DNA of 64,000 bases from Microbacterium testaceum StLB037 (GCF_000202635.1 NC_015125.1:3596001-3660000), one strand, 5' to 3'; positions 1 to 8,403 are shown, counted from the first letter of the stretch. Numbers and translations: made by a program. Notes: generated by a model from the sequence alone, not told the origin.

Positions 1-426
1 GTAACCCTGCCGATGAAGGCGACGCAGGTGATCGCTGGTGGTGACACGGGTTACGCGTTGCTGGCCGACAAGACAGTGCGGGCGTGGGGCCGTAACGACT
101 TCGGTCAGGTCGGCGATGGGACGGGTGGTGCGTGGGATCCGATCGAGAAGCGCCAGCAGCCCACACCGGTCGCGGTGGCGAATCTCTCGAACGTCACGCA
201 GGTGTCGGCCACGACGGAGAGCGCATTCGCGCTCACCGCCGACGGAGCAGTGTGGTCGTGGGGCATCAACCGCAACGGAGAGATCGGCGACGGCACCACT
301 GGCGAGAGCAACAACCGCACGGCCCCCGTCCGCGTCCAGGGACTCGACGGGTACGCCTTGGTCGAACTCACCCCTCGCAACGGCGGTGGACAAGCACGAA
401 ACCCCTTCGCCATCTTCCGCCGGTGA
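1..426 (+). CDS. RCC1-repeat protein, C-terminal fragment (5' end outside window)
   Basis: The reading frame is open from the first base and stops at 424-426, so only the last 141 codons are present. Two RCC1-like blades are visible, each with a short motif of the form A-L-(L/T)-A-D followed by (V/W)-W-(G/S)-W-G and then a G-(Q/E)-(V/I)-G-D-G-T turn. Such repeats build beta-propellers; in bacteria they are usually parts of large secreted or surface proteins of unknown ligand. The tail ends in N-P-F-A-I-F-R-R with no visible sorting signal. The true start, signal peptide and blade number cannot be seen. Family assignment is good; function is unknown. Confidence 0.8.
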   Translation, partial: VTLPMKATQVIAGGDTGYALLADKTVRAWGRNDFGQVGDGTGGAWDPIEKRQQPTPVAVANLSNVTQVSATTESAFALTADGAVWSWGINRNGEIGDGTTGESNNRTAPVRVQGLDGYALVELTPRNGGGQARNPFAIFRR

Positions 427-430
427 TGCA

Positions 431-466
431 GGAGGCCGGGGAGGCCGGACACCCTCCCCGGCCTCC
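431..466 (+). terminator. Hairpin after the RCC1 gene
   Basis: Perfect 14-bp stem (431-444 with 453-466) and an 8-nt loop, starting 4 nt after the stop codon. There is no T-run after it, as is common for terminators of high-GC actinobacteria. Confidence 0.7.
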
Positions 467-495
467 TGTCCACAGTCGGTTGCCCACTGGGACGA

Positions 496-529
496 CGACG
501 GGGGCGGTGCCGAAGCACCGCCCCCGTCG
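496..529 (-). terminator. Hairpin after dps
   Basis: Perfect 15-bp stem (496-510 with 515-529) closed by a CGAA tetraloop, 13 nt beyond the dps stop codon. It lies between two convergent genes, so it may serve both directions. No T-run is present. Confidence 0.7.
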
Positions 530-542
530 GAAGAGGAACGTC

Positions 543-1028
543 TTACGCGGCGAGGTGCGCGAAGAGGAACCAGCGGTCCTTGTCGAGACCGCGCTTGATC
601 TCGATCGCGACGTCCTGGCTCGTCATGTCGATCTCGTCGAGGCCTTCAATCGCGGCCTCGATGTCGACGAGCACGGCGTCGATGTCGGCGATGATCGCGC
701 GGATGATCACGTCGGACTGAGCGAAGCCGGCGGGAACCTCGGTGGCCTTGGCCTTGGCAGCGACCGTCGAGAGGCGCGAGTCGATGGGGAGACCCAGGGC
801 GACGATGCGCTCAGCGGCCAGGTCGGCCCAGTCCTGCGCGTGCGCCACGACGGAGTCCAGGAGTTCGTGGACGCCGATGAAGTTCGCGCCGCGGACGTGC
901 CAGTGCGCCTGCTTGCCGTTGACGACGAGAGCCTCGAGACCGAGGACGACGGGGGAGAGGAACTGGGCGGTGCCGGCGGCCATCGTGGGGTCGACGGTGG
1001 TGGCGGCGGGGGTGTGGACGGTGCTCAT
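543..1028 (-). CDS. dps: Dps-family ferritin-like DNA-binding/iron-storage protein
   Basis: 161 residues, the normal Dps length. The Dps signature runs from about residue 42: H42-W-H44, G-x-N-F, H54, D58, then D69 and E73 in the D-L-A-A-E-R-I segment, which are the inter-subunit ferroxidase ligands of the family. Dps dodecamers oxidise Fe(II) with peroxide, store iron and can protect DNA. The start ATG is preceded by an AGGAG ribosome binding site about 6 nt upstream. The gene is monocistronic, with a candidate promoter at 1070-1097 and a hairpin after the stop. The short N-terminal tail has no Lys/Arg, so DNA binding through the tail is not obvious. Confidence 0.93.
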   Translation of the reverse strand: MSTVHTPAATTVDPTMAAGTAQFLSPVVLGLEALVVNGKQAHWHVRGANFIGVHELLDSVVAHAQDWADLAAERIVALGLPIDSRLSTVAAKAKATEVPAGFAQSDVIIRAIIADIDAVLVDIEAAIEGLDEIDMTSQDVAIEIKRGLDKDRWFLFAHLAA

Positions 1029-1069
1029 TTTCTGCTCCTTCTCGCAGCGAACGAAGTCTGATGGATGTA

Positions 1070-1097
1070 ACGCTACTCACGCCGGAGCATTCCGCAA
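1070..1097 (-). promoter_or_regulatory. Candidate dps promoter
   Basis: On the minus strand a TTGCGG -35-like box (1097-1092) is followed after 16 nt by TAGCGT (1075-1070), about 40 nt before the dps start. The assignment rests on box similarity only. Confidence 0.4.
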
Positions 1098-1196
1098 GCA
1101 AGTTGAGGCTCGGCTAAATCCCTGATGAATAGGCAATCCTCACCTCACTCGCCGCGTCGCGGAGGCGTCTCGTCGCGCGCATGTGAGGATCGGGAC

Positions 1197-1916
1197 ATGC
1201 CGCACCACACCCCGCGCACCGAGGCGTACGGAGACCACCCCGATCAGTGGGTGCAGATCGTCGGGGATTCCGACGCCGAGGTCGTCGTCTGCTTCATCCA
1301 CGGTGGCTACTGGCGTTCCTCCTACACCGCGGCATTGATGGAGCCGCTCGTCGAGCGGGTCTCGCGCGGTGGGGACGGCCTCGCCGCGATGAACATCGAG
1401 TATCGGCGCGAAAGCGACCCTTTTGCGATGCAGGCCGACGTGCGCGCGGCCCTCCGCCGAGCGCGGGAACTCTTCCCGGACGCCGTGCGCGTGGCCGTGG
1501 GTCACTCCGCGGGTGGTCATCTCGCGCTCCTCTGCGCCGACGACGCCGAACTCGTCGTCGCGCTCGCCCCCGTCACCGACCTCGTGGGCGGGTATGCGGC
1601 GCGCATCGGCTCCGGAGCGGTGGCGGAACTGATGGGGGCGTCGCCCGCCGATCGGCCCGCGGCGTTCGATGCGGCCACCCCTCGGCCGACGGTCGTGCCG
1701 ACGCTGCTGGTCCATGGAGTGGACGACGATCGCGTCCCCGTGAGCCACTCGCAGGACTTCGCGCGCCTCGGCCGTGCCGCGCACGCGCCGATCGACTTCT
1801 TCGAGTTCGCGCGTCTTCCCCACATGGAGCTCATCGACCCGGACGGTCCGTACGTGCCCGTCGTGACGGCCTGGGTGCGCCGGCACCACTCCCACCGACG
1901 AAAGGATGCCTCGTGA
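1197..1916 (+). CDS. Alpha/beta-hydrolase, kynurenine-formamidase/esterase-like
   Basis: 239 residues from the chosen ATG at 1197; an in-frame ATG at 1125 would add 24 residues of low-quality Ser/Arg sequence and is less likely. Visible landmarks are H-G-G-Y-W (oxyanion motif, in the form seen in bacterial/yeast kynurenine formamidases), the nucleophile elbow G-H-S-A-G-G, an acidic residue in H-G-V-D-D-D-R-V-P and a C-terminal L-P-H-M-E-L histidine. The family hydrolyses small esters or N-formylkynurenine. No other tryptophan-degradation gene is nearby, so a general esterase is equally possible. The stop overlaps the GTG start of the next gene (GTGA), implying coupled translation. Confidence 0.75.
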   Translation: MPHHTPRTEAYGDHPDQWVQIVGDSDAEVVVCFIHGGYWRSSYTAALMEPLVERVSRGGDGLAAMNIEYRRESDPFAMQADVRAALRRARELFPDAVRVAVGHSAGGHLALLCADDAELVVALAPVTDLVGGYAARIGSGAVAELMGASPADRPAAFDAATPRPTVVPTLLVHGVDDDRVPVSHSQDFARLGRAAHAPIDFFEFARLPHMELIDPDGPYVPVVTAWVRRHHSHRRKDAS

Positions 1917-2467
1917 CCATCGCCGCGGACGCCTCGATCCTCGCCCTTCCCGACGCGGCACCAACCGTGCACGACGACGCGTTCGTGGCATCCGGCGCTC
2001 GCCTCCTCGGGGACGTCTCCCTCGGCGCCGGCGCGAGCGTCTGGTACAACGCGGTTCTGCGCGCCGACGGGGCCGCCATCGTCGTGGGGGAGCGGTCGAA
2101 CGTCCAGGACAACGTGTCGATTCACGTCGACCGGGGTCACCCGGTGTCGATCGGCGACGACGTCTCGATCGGCCACAACGCCGTCGTCCACGGCTGCACG
2201 ATCGGAGACGGATCGCTCATCGGCATGGGGAGCGTCGTGCTGTCGGGAGCCGAGATCGGACCGGGATGCCTCGTCGCCGGGGGAGCGGTCGTCCTCGAGG
2301 GGACGGTGGTCCCCGCGGGTTCGCTCGTCGCCGGCGTTCCCGCGAAGGTGCGGCGCGCGCTGACCGAGGAGGAGCGGCAGGGCATGCTCCGAAACGCGGA
2401 CGCGTATCTGGGCCATGCCGCGCGGCACGCGCAAGCTGTCGCCGGGGAGACTGCTCGTCTGGGCTGA
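1913..2467 (+). CDS. Gamma-class carbonic anhydrase-like hexapeptide-repeat protein
   Basis: 184 residues from a GTG that overlaps the previous stop codon, with AAAGGA as ribosome binding site. The chain is a left-handed beta-helix of hexapeptide repeats (for example I-G-D-G-S-L-I-G-M-G-S-V). The metal-ligand pattern of gamma-carbonic anhydrases is intact: H71, H88 (S-I-G-H-N) and H93 (V-V-H-G-C), with R50, D52, Q65 and D66 in the conserved places. Relatives (YrdA/PaaY/CaiE group) are trimers that bind Zn or Fe and may hydrate CO2 or act on CoA thioesters. The coupling to a hydrolase suggests a shared but unknown metabolic role. Confidence 0.85.
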   Translation: MTIAADASILALPDAAPTVHDDAFVASGARLLGDVSLGAGASVWYNAVLRADGAAIVVGERSNVQDNVSIHVDRGHPVSIGDDVSIGHNAVVHGCTIGDGSLIGMGSVVLSGAEIGPGCLVAGGAVVLEGTVVPAGSLVAGVPAKVRRALTEEERQGMLRNADAYLGHAARHAQAVAGETARLG

Positions 2468-2493
2468 CCTCGACCAGGACAACCGCCCCGCAA

Positions 2494-4134
2494 TCAGTGA
2501 GACGCCACCTGCTCGTCGAGGAAGATCGGCACCGCCCCAACCTGGATGATCGCAGACCCGGCGCTCATTACACGCTCAGCTTTCCCGGTCGCGGAGTAGA
2601 TCGTGGTCTGATCTCCCGCCGCCGTCTTGATCGTGACCGGCGTCGCGCTCTGGTCGCTGCTCGCGTATGGCTGGGTCTTCCACAGGATTCGTCGAACCTG
2701 TCCCGCATCATCGGTGAAGGTATAGGCGGCGACAGTACCGCTGAGACGGGCGACAGAGGTGAAGTGGAACCCGCTGAGTTGACGAATTGTGGTCACCATT
2801 GCCGCCGCGCCGGCCTTCGGCTGAAAAGCCACGACGTCGGACGTAGGTTGCTGAAAGAGCCCGAAGTTCTGCTCAGGCTCGTTCGGGTCGGTGCCGTCAT
2901 TGATGGCGTCATACCACACCGCTTGTTGAACCGAGGGAAGAGACTTCAGCGTCGCGAACATCTGCACGAGCCCGCCAGCCGCCTGGTCCTCGTTGTCGAC
3001 GCGACTGCCCTTGTCGATCGTCGGGGTGACCGGGGTGTTCGTCAGGCCCACCTCGCTGACGATGATGGGCTTCGACTGTCCATTGTTGTGTGCCTGGATC
3101 ACGCTGTCCAACCGGTTGAGGCCGTTGTGGAGGTCAGTGACGTCGGGCGCGTATCCGTGGACCGAGATCATGTCCGCGTAGTTCAATCCGCCCGCGTTCG
3201 CGAAGTCGGTGAACCAGGCGATCGGGATCCCATGGGTATTGCCCGCCACGATCTTTATGTTCGGGTGTTGGGCCTTCACTCCCTGGGACACCGCCTTCAC
3301 GAGCGTGGCGTAACAGGCGCCGGACTGGCAGTCGCTGGTGTTTCGGCGGGGAGTGTTGAACTCGTTCCAGACCTCGACCTTGTCAATGGACGGATTCGAG
3401 TCGATAACGGTGTTGATGTAGGAGACGAAGGCCGCGCGGCCTTGATCGGTCACAGGAGGAGACAGAATGCTCTTCGTGTCTCCGGGGTAGGCATGGGGGT
3501 TGCCGTAGCCGGCGACCAACATCATGTGCATGTCGTTGGTTTGGGCTGCCGACGCCAGCTTGGTCGCGAAATCAGGAGTGGCACGTGAGTCCGCGGTTCG
3601 TTCGACGGTTGCCCAGGGGGTTTCGTCACGGAAGTTCCGGATGCCGAGTCCCGTGACCAAAGGCATGGTCGACGCGAGTGGCCACGTCGAAGACGCGAAC
3701 GTCCGCTTTCCCCAATGCGTGGCCACGGAGAAGAACGGGTCAGCTGTTTTCGGCACGTCGCCAGTGACAAGAAAATTTGCTTTCAGTGGCCCACGCCCAT
3801 CGTCCACGACAAACGTGTAGAACCCCGGGTCGCGCAGAGTCGGCTCGATCTGATCGGTCATCGACGCCGCGACAGTTCCCGAGTCCACAAGGTCCCCCGA
3901 CGAATCCCTCACCGACCAGTTCAGATCGCCACGCGCGTTCTGAACCGTCAGGTTGACCTCGTGAGGGGAGGCGAACAGCAACGATGGGTTCGTCAATCGG
4001 AGAGTGGCCACGGAGGAGGCACCTGCGTAGCGATCGCCCCCGAACGCTACGCAGGTGCCGAGCGCGACGACACCGGCGACCACCGCCCCCGTCAACGCCA
4101 TTCCGATGACGGCGAACCCACCTTTGCTCTTCAC
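2494..4134 (-). CDS. Secreted glycoside hydrolase-like protein (clan GH-A fold)
   Basis: 546 residues from a GTG at 4134 with a GAGGAG ribosome binding site 5 nt upstream; the longer open frame to 4467 is not supported. Residues 1 to about 35 form a signal peptide (K-S-K start, then a long Ala/Val/Gly hydrophobic core). A beta-sandwich-like region of about 90 residues is followed by a TIM-barrel domain with W-N-E-F-N (E258, acid/base) and V-S-E-V-G (E361, nucleophile), the pattern of retaining clan GH-A enzymes such as GH5/GH39. A small beta domain ends the protein. Substrate is unknown. The sequence is less GC-rich than its neighbours, which suggests later acquisition. It is a single-gene unit, with palindromes upstream at 4355 and 4508. 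Confidence 0.72.
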   Translation of the reverse strand: MKSKGGFAVIGMALTGAVVAGVVALGTCVAFGGDRYAGASSVATLRLTNPSLLFASPHEVNLTVQNARGDLNWSVRDSSGDLVDSGTVAASMTDQIEPTLRDPGFYTFVVDDGRGPLKANFLVTGDVPKTADPFFSVATHWGKRTFASSTWPLASTMPLVTGLGIRNFRDETPWATVERTADSRATPDFATKLASAAQTNDMHMMLVAGYGNPHAYPGDTKSILSPPVTDQGRAAFVSYINTVIDSNPSIDKVEVWNEFNTPRRNTSDCQSGACYATLVKAVSQGVKAQHPNIKIVAGNTHGIPIAWFTDFANAGGLNYADMISVHGYAPDVTDLHNGLNRLDSVIQAHNNGQSKPIIVSEVGLTNTPVTPTIDKGSRVDNEDQAAGGLVQMFATLKSLPSVQQAVWYDAINDGTDPNEPEQNFGLFQQPTSDVVAFQPKAGAAAMVTTIRQLSGFHFTSVARLSGTVAAYTFTDDAGQVRRILWKTQPYASSDQSATPVTIKTAAGDQTTIYSATGKAERVMSAGSAIIQVGAVPIFLDEQVASH

Positions 4135-4776
4135 AACCGCTCCTCGAACACTTGTAAACGCGCTAAACGTACGCAGTTCGTGCTTTGTGCCCGCTGTACG
4201 AGCGCACTCGGAGAATGAGCCGAGAAAACCAGAGCGAGGGCGTCCCCTCAAGCCCATCGGCACGCAGGGTCCGTCGGTCGGCCGTCGGCCCGGAGCCGAG
4301 CTTTCCGGCGACCTGAGCGCGCCGCTTGCACAGTCCCGCCAATCAGCACCCTTCGAGAGCGCTCTCCTCCGGTGCCCGTCCGCGCGAGCGACCATGGCGG
4401 ACGACGAGCCAAAGCGCGTCGCCACTCCACTCGCTCTCGATGTCTCCGGTGTTCGCTCCGGTCGCATGCTGGATGATGTTCATAACGGACTCAGTGGTTT
4501 CCTCCAGGAGAGCTCTCGCTACCTCGGGCGAGAGCGTCGTGATCCCGAGGCGCGCACGCGCGTCCGGATGCCGGCATCCCTCCCTTCGTGCAAGCGCCTC
4601 CGCTCAGCCCGCAGGGATTCGCGGACACGTGAGCAGGCATGCTGGAAGGGTGGTCGGCGAGGGGCGGCGCTGCTCAGGTGGGCGATCGGCGTCTCGCCGC
4701 TCGAAGCGGCCATGCCGCACGGGCGAGATTTCGCCGCGATACGCCGAGTACTTCCATCCTGAGACGGAGAACGACG
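4135..4776. other. 642-bp intergenic region between glycoside hydrolase and SdpI-like gene
   Basis: No convincing gene is seen. Open frames here are Arg/Ser-rich and lack ribosome binding sites. The region holds two palindromes (4355-4366, 4508-4517), a perfect 14-bp GGATGCC/GGCATCC palindrome at about 4566-4579, and the start regions of both flanking divergent genes. Confidence 0.6.
4355..4366. promoter_or_regulatory. Palindrome resembling a LacI-family operator
   Basis: Perfect 12-bp palindrome GAGAGCGCTCTC with the central GCGC seen in actinobacterial LacI-family operators for sugar genes (compare the CebR/CelR type GGGAGCGCTCCC). It lies about 220 nt upstream of the glycoside hydrolase start. 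A second palindrome GAGAGCTCTC is at 4508-4517. No regulator gene is adjacent, so the role is inferred. Confidence 0.35.
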
Positions 4777-5127
4777 ATGATCATTGCCATCAGCACCGCG
4801 ATACCCCTCCTCGCAGCAGGTGTGTTGGTCCTGTGGACCGCTTATCGCGCGCATCGCGAGAGACTGCCGATGAACTTCTGGATCGGTATCCGCACGGCTT
4901 CGACCTTGCGGTCTGACGAAGCGTGGCGCGCGGGGCATGCCGCGGCCGCCGTTCCCATCGCGGTCGGAGGGATCGGTCTGGTCGTCGCCGCCGCGGCCGC
5001 GGTGTTCGCGACGGAGGATTACGCCGTCTACGTCGCCATGGCGGGCTGCGCCTGGATCGTCGTCTGGCTGATCATCGGTTCGGTCGGCGCAGGGAAGGCC
5101 GCGAACGACTCAGCCGAAGACGAATGA
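4777..5127 (+). CDS. SdpI-family-like small membrane protein
   Basis: 116 residues from ATG 4777 with a GGAGA ribosome binding site; the open frame further upstream lacks coding character. Three hydrophobic segments are visible (about residues 2-20, 45-67 and 71-90). Between the first and second lies I-G-I-R-T followed by S-D-E-A-W-R-A-G-H, the conserved cytoplasmic motif of the SdpI/YhfL C-terminal domain. In Bacillus, SdpI gives immunity to the SdpC toxin. Here no toxin gene is seen, so only family membership is claimed. Confidence 0.75.
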   Translation: MIIAISTAIPLLAAGVLVLWTAYRAHRERLPMNFWIGIRTASTLRSDEAWRAGHAAAAVPIAVGGIGLVVAAAAAVFATEDYAVYVAMAGCAWIVVWLIIGSVGAGKAANDSAEDE

Positions 5128-5157
5128 CGAGGCCAGCTCGAACATGCGAAGGAGGAG

Positions 5158-5228
5158 AGGGGCTGACGAGAATCGAACTCGCATCATCTGTTTGGAAGAC
5201 AGAGGCTTTACCACTAAGCTACAGCCCC
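5158..5228 (-). tRNA. tRNA-Gly (anticodon TCC)
   Basis: 71-nt cloverleaf on the minus strand: 7-bp acceptor GGGGCTG/CAGCCCC, D-arm GCTT/AAGC, anticodon stem TCTGT/ACAGA around loop CTTCCAA, and T-arm GCGAG/CTCGT with loop TTCGATT. The discriminator is T and CCA is not encoded. Confidence 0.96.
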
Positions 5229-5232
5229 GCAT

Positions 5233-5263
5233 TTCCGGCGACCTCGATGAGGTTCAGCCGGAA
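5233..5263. other. Stable hairpin upstream of tRNA-Gly
   Basis: Nested inverted repeats TTCCGGC/GCCGGAA (5233-5239, 5257-5263) and ACCTC/GAGGT (5241-5245, 5249-5253) sit 4 nt before the tRNA-Gly 5' end. It could be the precursor leader fold, since a TACAGT -10-like box for this tRNA lies at 5281-5276. Confidence 0.4.
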
Positions 5264-5344
5264 TCGGACTTCTCTACTGTACGACACCGGAGAGGTCGAG
5301 ATGAACGCACCCGCGCGAGAATCGGCGCGGGCGGGTCGATCGAC

Positions 5345-5350
5345 TAGACT
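5345..5350 (+). promoter_or_regulatory. -10 box of tRNA-Pro
   Basis: TAGACT, 40 nt before the tRNA-Pro 5' end. This hexamer recurs before many genes of the window. No clear -35 is visible. Confidence 0.45.
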
Positions 5351-5390
5351 TTCAGGGGTCGTTTCGTCGAACGCGCGCTGCGCGTCGCCC

Positions 5391-5464
5391 CGGGGCGTAG
5401 CTCAGCTTGGTAGAGCGCCCGCTTTGGGAGCGGGAGGCCGCAGGTTCAAATCCTGTCGCCCCGA
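5391..5464 (+). tRNA. tRNA-Pro (anticodon TGG)
   Basis: 74-nt cloverleaf: acceptor CGGGGCG/CGCCCCG, anticodon stem CCCGC/GCGGG with loop TTTGGGA, and T-arm GCAGG/CCTGT with loop TTCAAAT. The discriminator is A and CCA is not encoded. It lies 72 nt before the trigger factor start. Confidence 0.97.
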
Positions 5465-5536
5465 CGTGACGGCCCCCAGACCACAGGCCTAGCCGGCCCC
5501 CGCGTGCGCGCGGGCCACACAAGGAGAACACACCGC

Positions 5537-7072
5537 ATGGTCAACAGCACCGTCGAGAAGCTCAGCCCGACCCGGGTCAAGCTCCACATCACGGTCTCGC
5601 CCGACGAGCTCAAGCCGAGCATCGCGCACGCCTACGAGCACATCGCCCGCGACGTGCAGATCCCGGGCTTCCGCAAGGGCAAGGTCCCCGCTCCGATCAT
5701 CGATCAGCGCATGGGCCGCGGCGCCGTCATCGAGCACGCTGTCAACGAGGGTCTCGACGGGTTCTACCGCGAGGCCGTCGAGGCCCAGGAGCTGCGCGTG
5801 ATCGGCCGCCCGAACGCCGAGATCATCGAGCTCCCCGACCTGAAGGACTTCTCGGGTGACCTGGTCGTCGACGTCGAGGTCGACGTCCGTCCCGAGTTCG
5901 ACCTCCCCGCCTACGACAGCATCACCGTGACCGTCGACGCCGTCGAGGCCGACGAAGCCGGGATCGACGCCGAGCTCGACCGCCTGCGCGCTCGTTTCGG
6001 CACGCTCGTCACGGTCGACCGTCCCGCCGCCAAGGGCGACTTCGTCGAGCTCGACCTCGTCGCCACGATCGACGGCGCCGAGATCGACCGCGCCGAGGGC
6101 GTGTCGTACGAGGTCGGTTCGGGTGAGCTGCTCGAGGGCATCGACGAGGCCATCGACTCGCTCACCGCCGACGAAGAGACCACCTTCCGCTCGAAGCTGG
6201 TCGGTGGCGACCACGCCGGCGAAGAGGCCGAGGTCTCGGTCAAGATCACCGCGGTCAAGGAGCGCGAGCTCCCCGAGGCGGACGACGACTTCGCCCAGAT
6301 GGCATCCGAGTTCGACACGATCGGCGAGCTCCGCGAGTCGCTCAGCGAGCGTGTGTCGCAGCAGGCCGTGTTCACGCAGGGTTCCGCCGCGCGCGACAAG
6401 TTCATCGACGCCCTCCTCGAGGCCGTCGAGATCCCGGTGCCGCCGCAGCTCATCGAAGACGAGGTGCACCAGCACCTCGAGGGCGAGAACCGCCTCGAGG
6501 ACGACGTGCACCGCGCCGAGGTGACCGAGGCGAGCGAGAAGCAGTTCCGCACGCAGATGGTCCTCGACAAGATCGCCGAAGACGCCGACGTGCAGGTGTC
6601 GCAGGACGAGCTGACCCAGTACCTCATCCAGTCGGCCGCGCAGTACAACATGGCGCCGCAGGACTTCGTGAACGCGCTGCAGCAGGGCAACCAGCTCCCC
6701 GCGCTCGTCGGCGAGGTCGCGCGCAACAAGGCTCTCGCCATCGCGCTCGGTAAGGTCACCGTCGTCGACACGAACGGCAAGCCGGTCGACCTGACCGGTT
6801 TCGTCGCCGTCGAGGGCGAAGAAGCCGCCGAGGACGAGGTCGTCGAAGAGGCGCAGGAGATCGCGGATGCCGCGGCCGACGCGGACGCCGTCATCGACGC
6901 CGAAGAGGCTCCCGCGGCGAAGGCTCCCGCCAAGAAGCGTGCTCCCGCCAAGAAGAAGACCGCTGAGGCGCCCGTCGCCGACGAGGCTCCCACCGAGGAA
7001 GCCCCCGAGAAGGCTCCCGCCAAGAAGCGCGCTCCGGCCAAGAAGAAGGCCGACGCCGCTGACAGCGAGTAA
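5537..7072 (+). CDS. tig: Trigger factor, ribosome-associated chaperone and prolyl isomerase
   Basis: 511 residues from ATG 5537, preceded by AAGGAGA; an upstream in-frame ATG at 5504 has no ribosome binding site. The N-terminal ribosome-binding domain contains P-G-F-R-K-G-K-V-P (about residues 44-52), the trigger factor signature that docks on L23. A FKBP-like PPIase domain (about 150-245) and the helical chaperone domain follow. After about residue 430 comes an acidic then Lys/Ala/Pro-rich tail with the block [12 protein letters not shown] occurring twice, an extension beyond most trigger factors. It opens the tig/clpP/clpX neighbourhood common to actinobacteria and ends at a strong terminator. 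Confidence 0.97.
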   Translation: MVNSTVEKLSPTRVKLHITVSPDELKPSIAHAYEHIARDVQIPGFRKGKVPAPIIDQRMGRGAVIEHAVNEGLDGFYREAVEAQELRVIGRPNAEIIELPDLKDFSGDLVVDVEVDVRPEFDLPAYDSITVTVDAVEADEAGIDAELDRLRARFGTLVTVDRPAAKGDFVELDLVATIDGAEIDRAEGVSYEVGSGELLEGIDEAIDSLTADEETTFRSKLVGGDHAGEEAEVSVKITAVKERELPEADDDFAQMASEFDTIGELRESLSERVSQQAVFTQGSAARDKFIDALLEAVEIPVPPQLIEDEVHQHLEGENRLEDDVHRAEVTEASEKQFRTQMVLDKIAEDADVQVSQDELTQYLIQSAAQYNMAPQDFVNALQQGNQLPALVGEVARNKALAIALGKVTVVDTNGKPVDLTGFVAVEGEEAAEDEVVEEAQEIADAAADADAVIDAEEAPAAKAPAKKRAPAKKKTAEAPVADEAPTEEAPEKAPAKKRAPAKKKADAADSE

Positions 7073-7083
7073 GTCGTGATGGA

Positions 7084-7117
7084 GGGGGTGGATGCCACGG
7101 CATCCGCCCCCTTCTTC
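7084..7117 (+). terminator. Intrinsic terminator after tig
   Basis: 12-bp stem (7084-7095 with 7100-7111, one T-G wobble) followed by TTCTTC. The inner stem is an inverted pair of the abundant heptamer GGATGCC/GGCATCC. Confidence 0.8.
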
Positions 7118-7126
7118 GTGTCCGGA

Positions 7127-7166
7127 TGCCGTCACACACGCCGCGCGAGCCGCGTGTGTGACGGCA
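7127..7166. repeat. Inverted repeat between tig terminator and TPR gene
   Basis: Perfect 14-bp arms (7127-7140 and 7153-7166) of a TGCCGTCACACACG-type sequence around a 12-nt GC-rich loop. It lies beyond a good terminator, so it may be a second terminator or one of the long intergenic palindromes of this window. Confidence 0.6.
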
Positions 7167-7228
7167 TGTTCAGGGCGTTCGACCGGGGCGTGCGGCTCGA
7201 CACGTGAACACGAGAGAAGGACGAATCC

Positions 7229-7717
7229 ATGAGTGACTGGCAGAGCAGGGTGGATGCCGTCTGGTCCGACGACGCGCTCAGCCCCGAAGACGTGATCGTG
7301 CGCATCGACGAGCTCGCTGCCGAGCGGCCGGCCGATGATGCCCTCGCACTCTTCGAGCGCGCCGGAGCACGCGACTCGGCCGGCGTCGAAGACGAGGCGG
7401 AGCTGCTCTACCGACGCGCCCTCGCGATCGGCCTCGACGACGAACGTCGCACCCGCGCGACGATCCAGCTCGCCAGCACGATCCGCAACCTCGGCAAGAC
7501 CGAGGAAGCCCTGGCGATGCTGCAGGCCGAGTATGAGCGCGAGCCCCGTGGCCCGCTGCACGATGCGGCCGCCGCCTTCTACGCCCTCGCGCTGGTGTCG
7601 AGCGGAGAGCCGGAGCGGGCGGCATCCGTCGCCCTCCAAGCCCTCGCTCCGCACCTCCCGCGCTATACCCGGTCCGTGACCGGATACGCGCGAGAAATCG
7701 CCGATGATCGCGGCTGA
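7229..7717 (+). CDS. TPR-repeat protein (TPR_5 type)
   Basis: 162 residues; ATG 7229 has GAAGGA 8 nt upstream. The chain is all-helical, with several tetratricopeptide-like helix pairs (for example A-E-L-L-Y-R-R-A-L-A-I-G-L-D and A-L-A-M-L-Q-A-E-Y). The best match from memory is the tetratrico peptide repeat family PF12688, whose members are short actinobacterial proteins of unknown role. TPR folds mediate protein contacts. It stands alone between tig and clpP1. Confidence 0.7.
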   Translation: MSDWQSRVDAVWSDDALSPEDVIVRIDELAAERPADDALALFERAGARDSAGVEDEAELLYRRALAIGLDDERRTRATIQLASTIRNLGKTEEALAMLQAEYEREPRGPLHDAAAAFYALALVSSGEPERAASVALQALAPHLPRYTRSVTGYAREIADDRG

Positions 7718-7760
7718 TCCGCCCGCGGCGAACACGGCATCCCGGCTCGGAGCGCGCCGG

Positions 7761-7766
7761 TAGATT
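7761..7766 (+). promoter_or_regulatory. -10 box of the clpP1-clpP2 operon
   Basis: TAGATT, 29 nt before the clpP1 start. It matches the TAGNNT pattern recurring in the window. Confidence 0.45.
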
Positions 7767-7795
7767 CGTTGCAGATCACCGGAAGAGGAGCACAA

Positions 7796-8380
7796 ATGCC
7801 CGAACCCCTTATGGCAACGAGCGTCTTCGACAGGCTGCTGAAGGACCGCATCATCTGGCTCGGTTCGGAGGTGCGCGACGAGAACGCGAACGAGATCTGC
7901 GCGAAGATCCTCCTGCTCGCAGCCGAAGACCCGCAGAAGGACATCTACCTCTACATCAACTCGCCCGGCGGCTCGATCACGGCCGGCATGGCGATCTACG
8001 ACACGATGCAGTTCGTGCCGAACGACATCGTGACCGTCGGCATCGGCATGGCGGCGTCGATGGGCCAGCTGCTGCTGACCAGCGGCACCAAGGGCAAGCG
8101 CTACATCACGCCCAACGCCCGCGTGCTGCTGCACCAGCCCCACGGCGGGTTCGGGGGAACGTCGAGCGACATCCAGACGCAGGCACAGCTCATCCTCGAC
8201 ATGAAGCGCCGGCTCGCCGAGATCACCGCGTCGCAGACCGGCAAGAGCGTCGAGCAGATCAACGCCGACGGCGACCGCGACCGTTGGTTCACCGCTCAGG
8301 AAGCCCTCGAGTACGGCTTCGTCGACCACATGCGCGAGCACGCCACCGACGTCACCGGCGGCGGCGGAACCGCAGCCTGA
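7796..8380 (+). CDS. clpP1: ATP-dependent Clp protease proteolytic subunit ClpP1
   Basis: 194 residues from ATG 7796, with GGAAGAGGAG as ribosome binding site; a TTG at 7769 is in frame but unlikely. Catalytic triad is intact: S88 in G-M-A-A-S-M-G, H113 in L-L-H-Q-P-H-G-G, and D162 in D-R-D-R-W-F. In actinobacteria ClpP1 and ClpP2 form a mixed tetradecamer that degrades unfolded or tagged proteins delivered by ClpX or ClpC. clpP2 starts 23 nt downstream in the same operon. Confidence 0.97.
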   Translation: MPEPLMATSVFDRLLKDRIIWLGSEVRDENANEICAKILLLAAEDPQKDIYLYINSPGGSITAGMAIYDTMQFVPNDIVTVGIGMAASMGQLLLTSGTKGKRYITPNARVLLHQPHGGFGGTSSDIQTQAQLILDMKRRLAEITASQTGKSVEQINADGDRDRWFTAQEALEYGFVDHMREHATDVTGGGGTAA

Positions 8381-8403
8381 GTCGAGAGGAAAAGGACACC
8401 GAT

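Noticed and set aside
4135..4467. Longer N-terminus for the glycoside hydrolase
   Set aside because: The GTG at 4134 has a good ribosome binding site and begins a proper signal peptide; upstream residues are Arg/Ser-rich and would bury that signal.
5489..8341. 950-codon open frame on the minus strand across tig and clpP1
   Set aside because: Antisense shadow of three well-supported genes in high-GC DNA; no start signal and Val/Asp/Arg-heavy composition.
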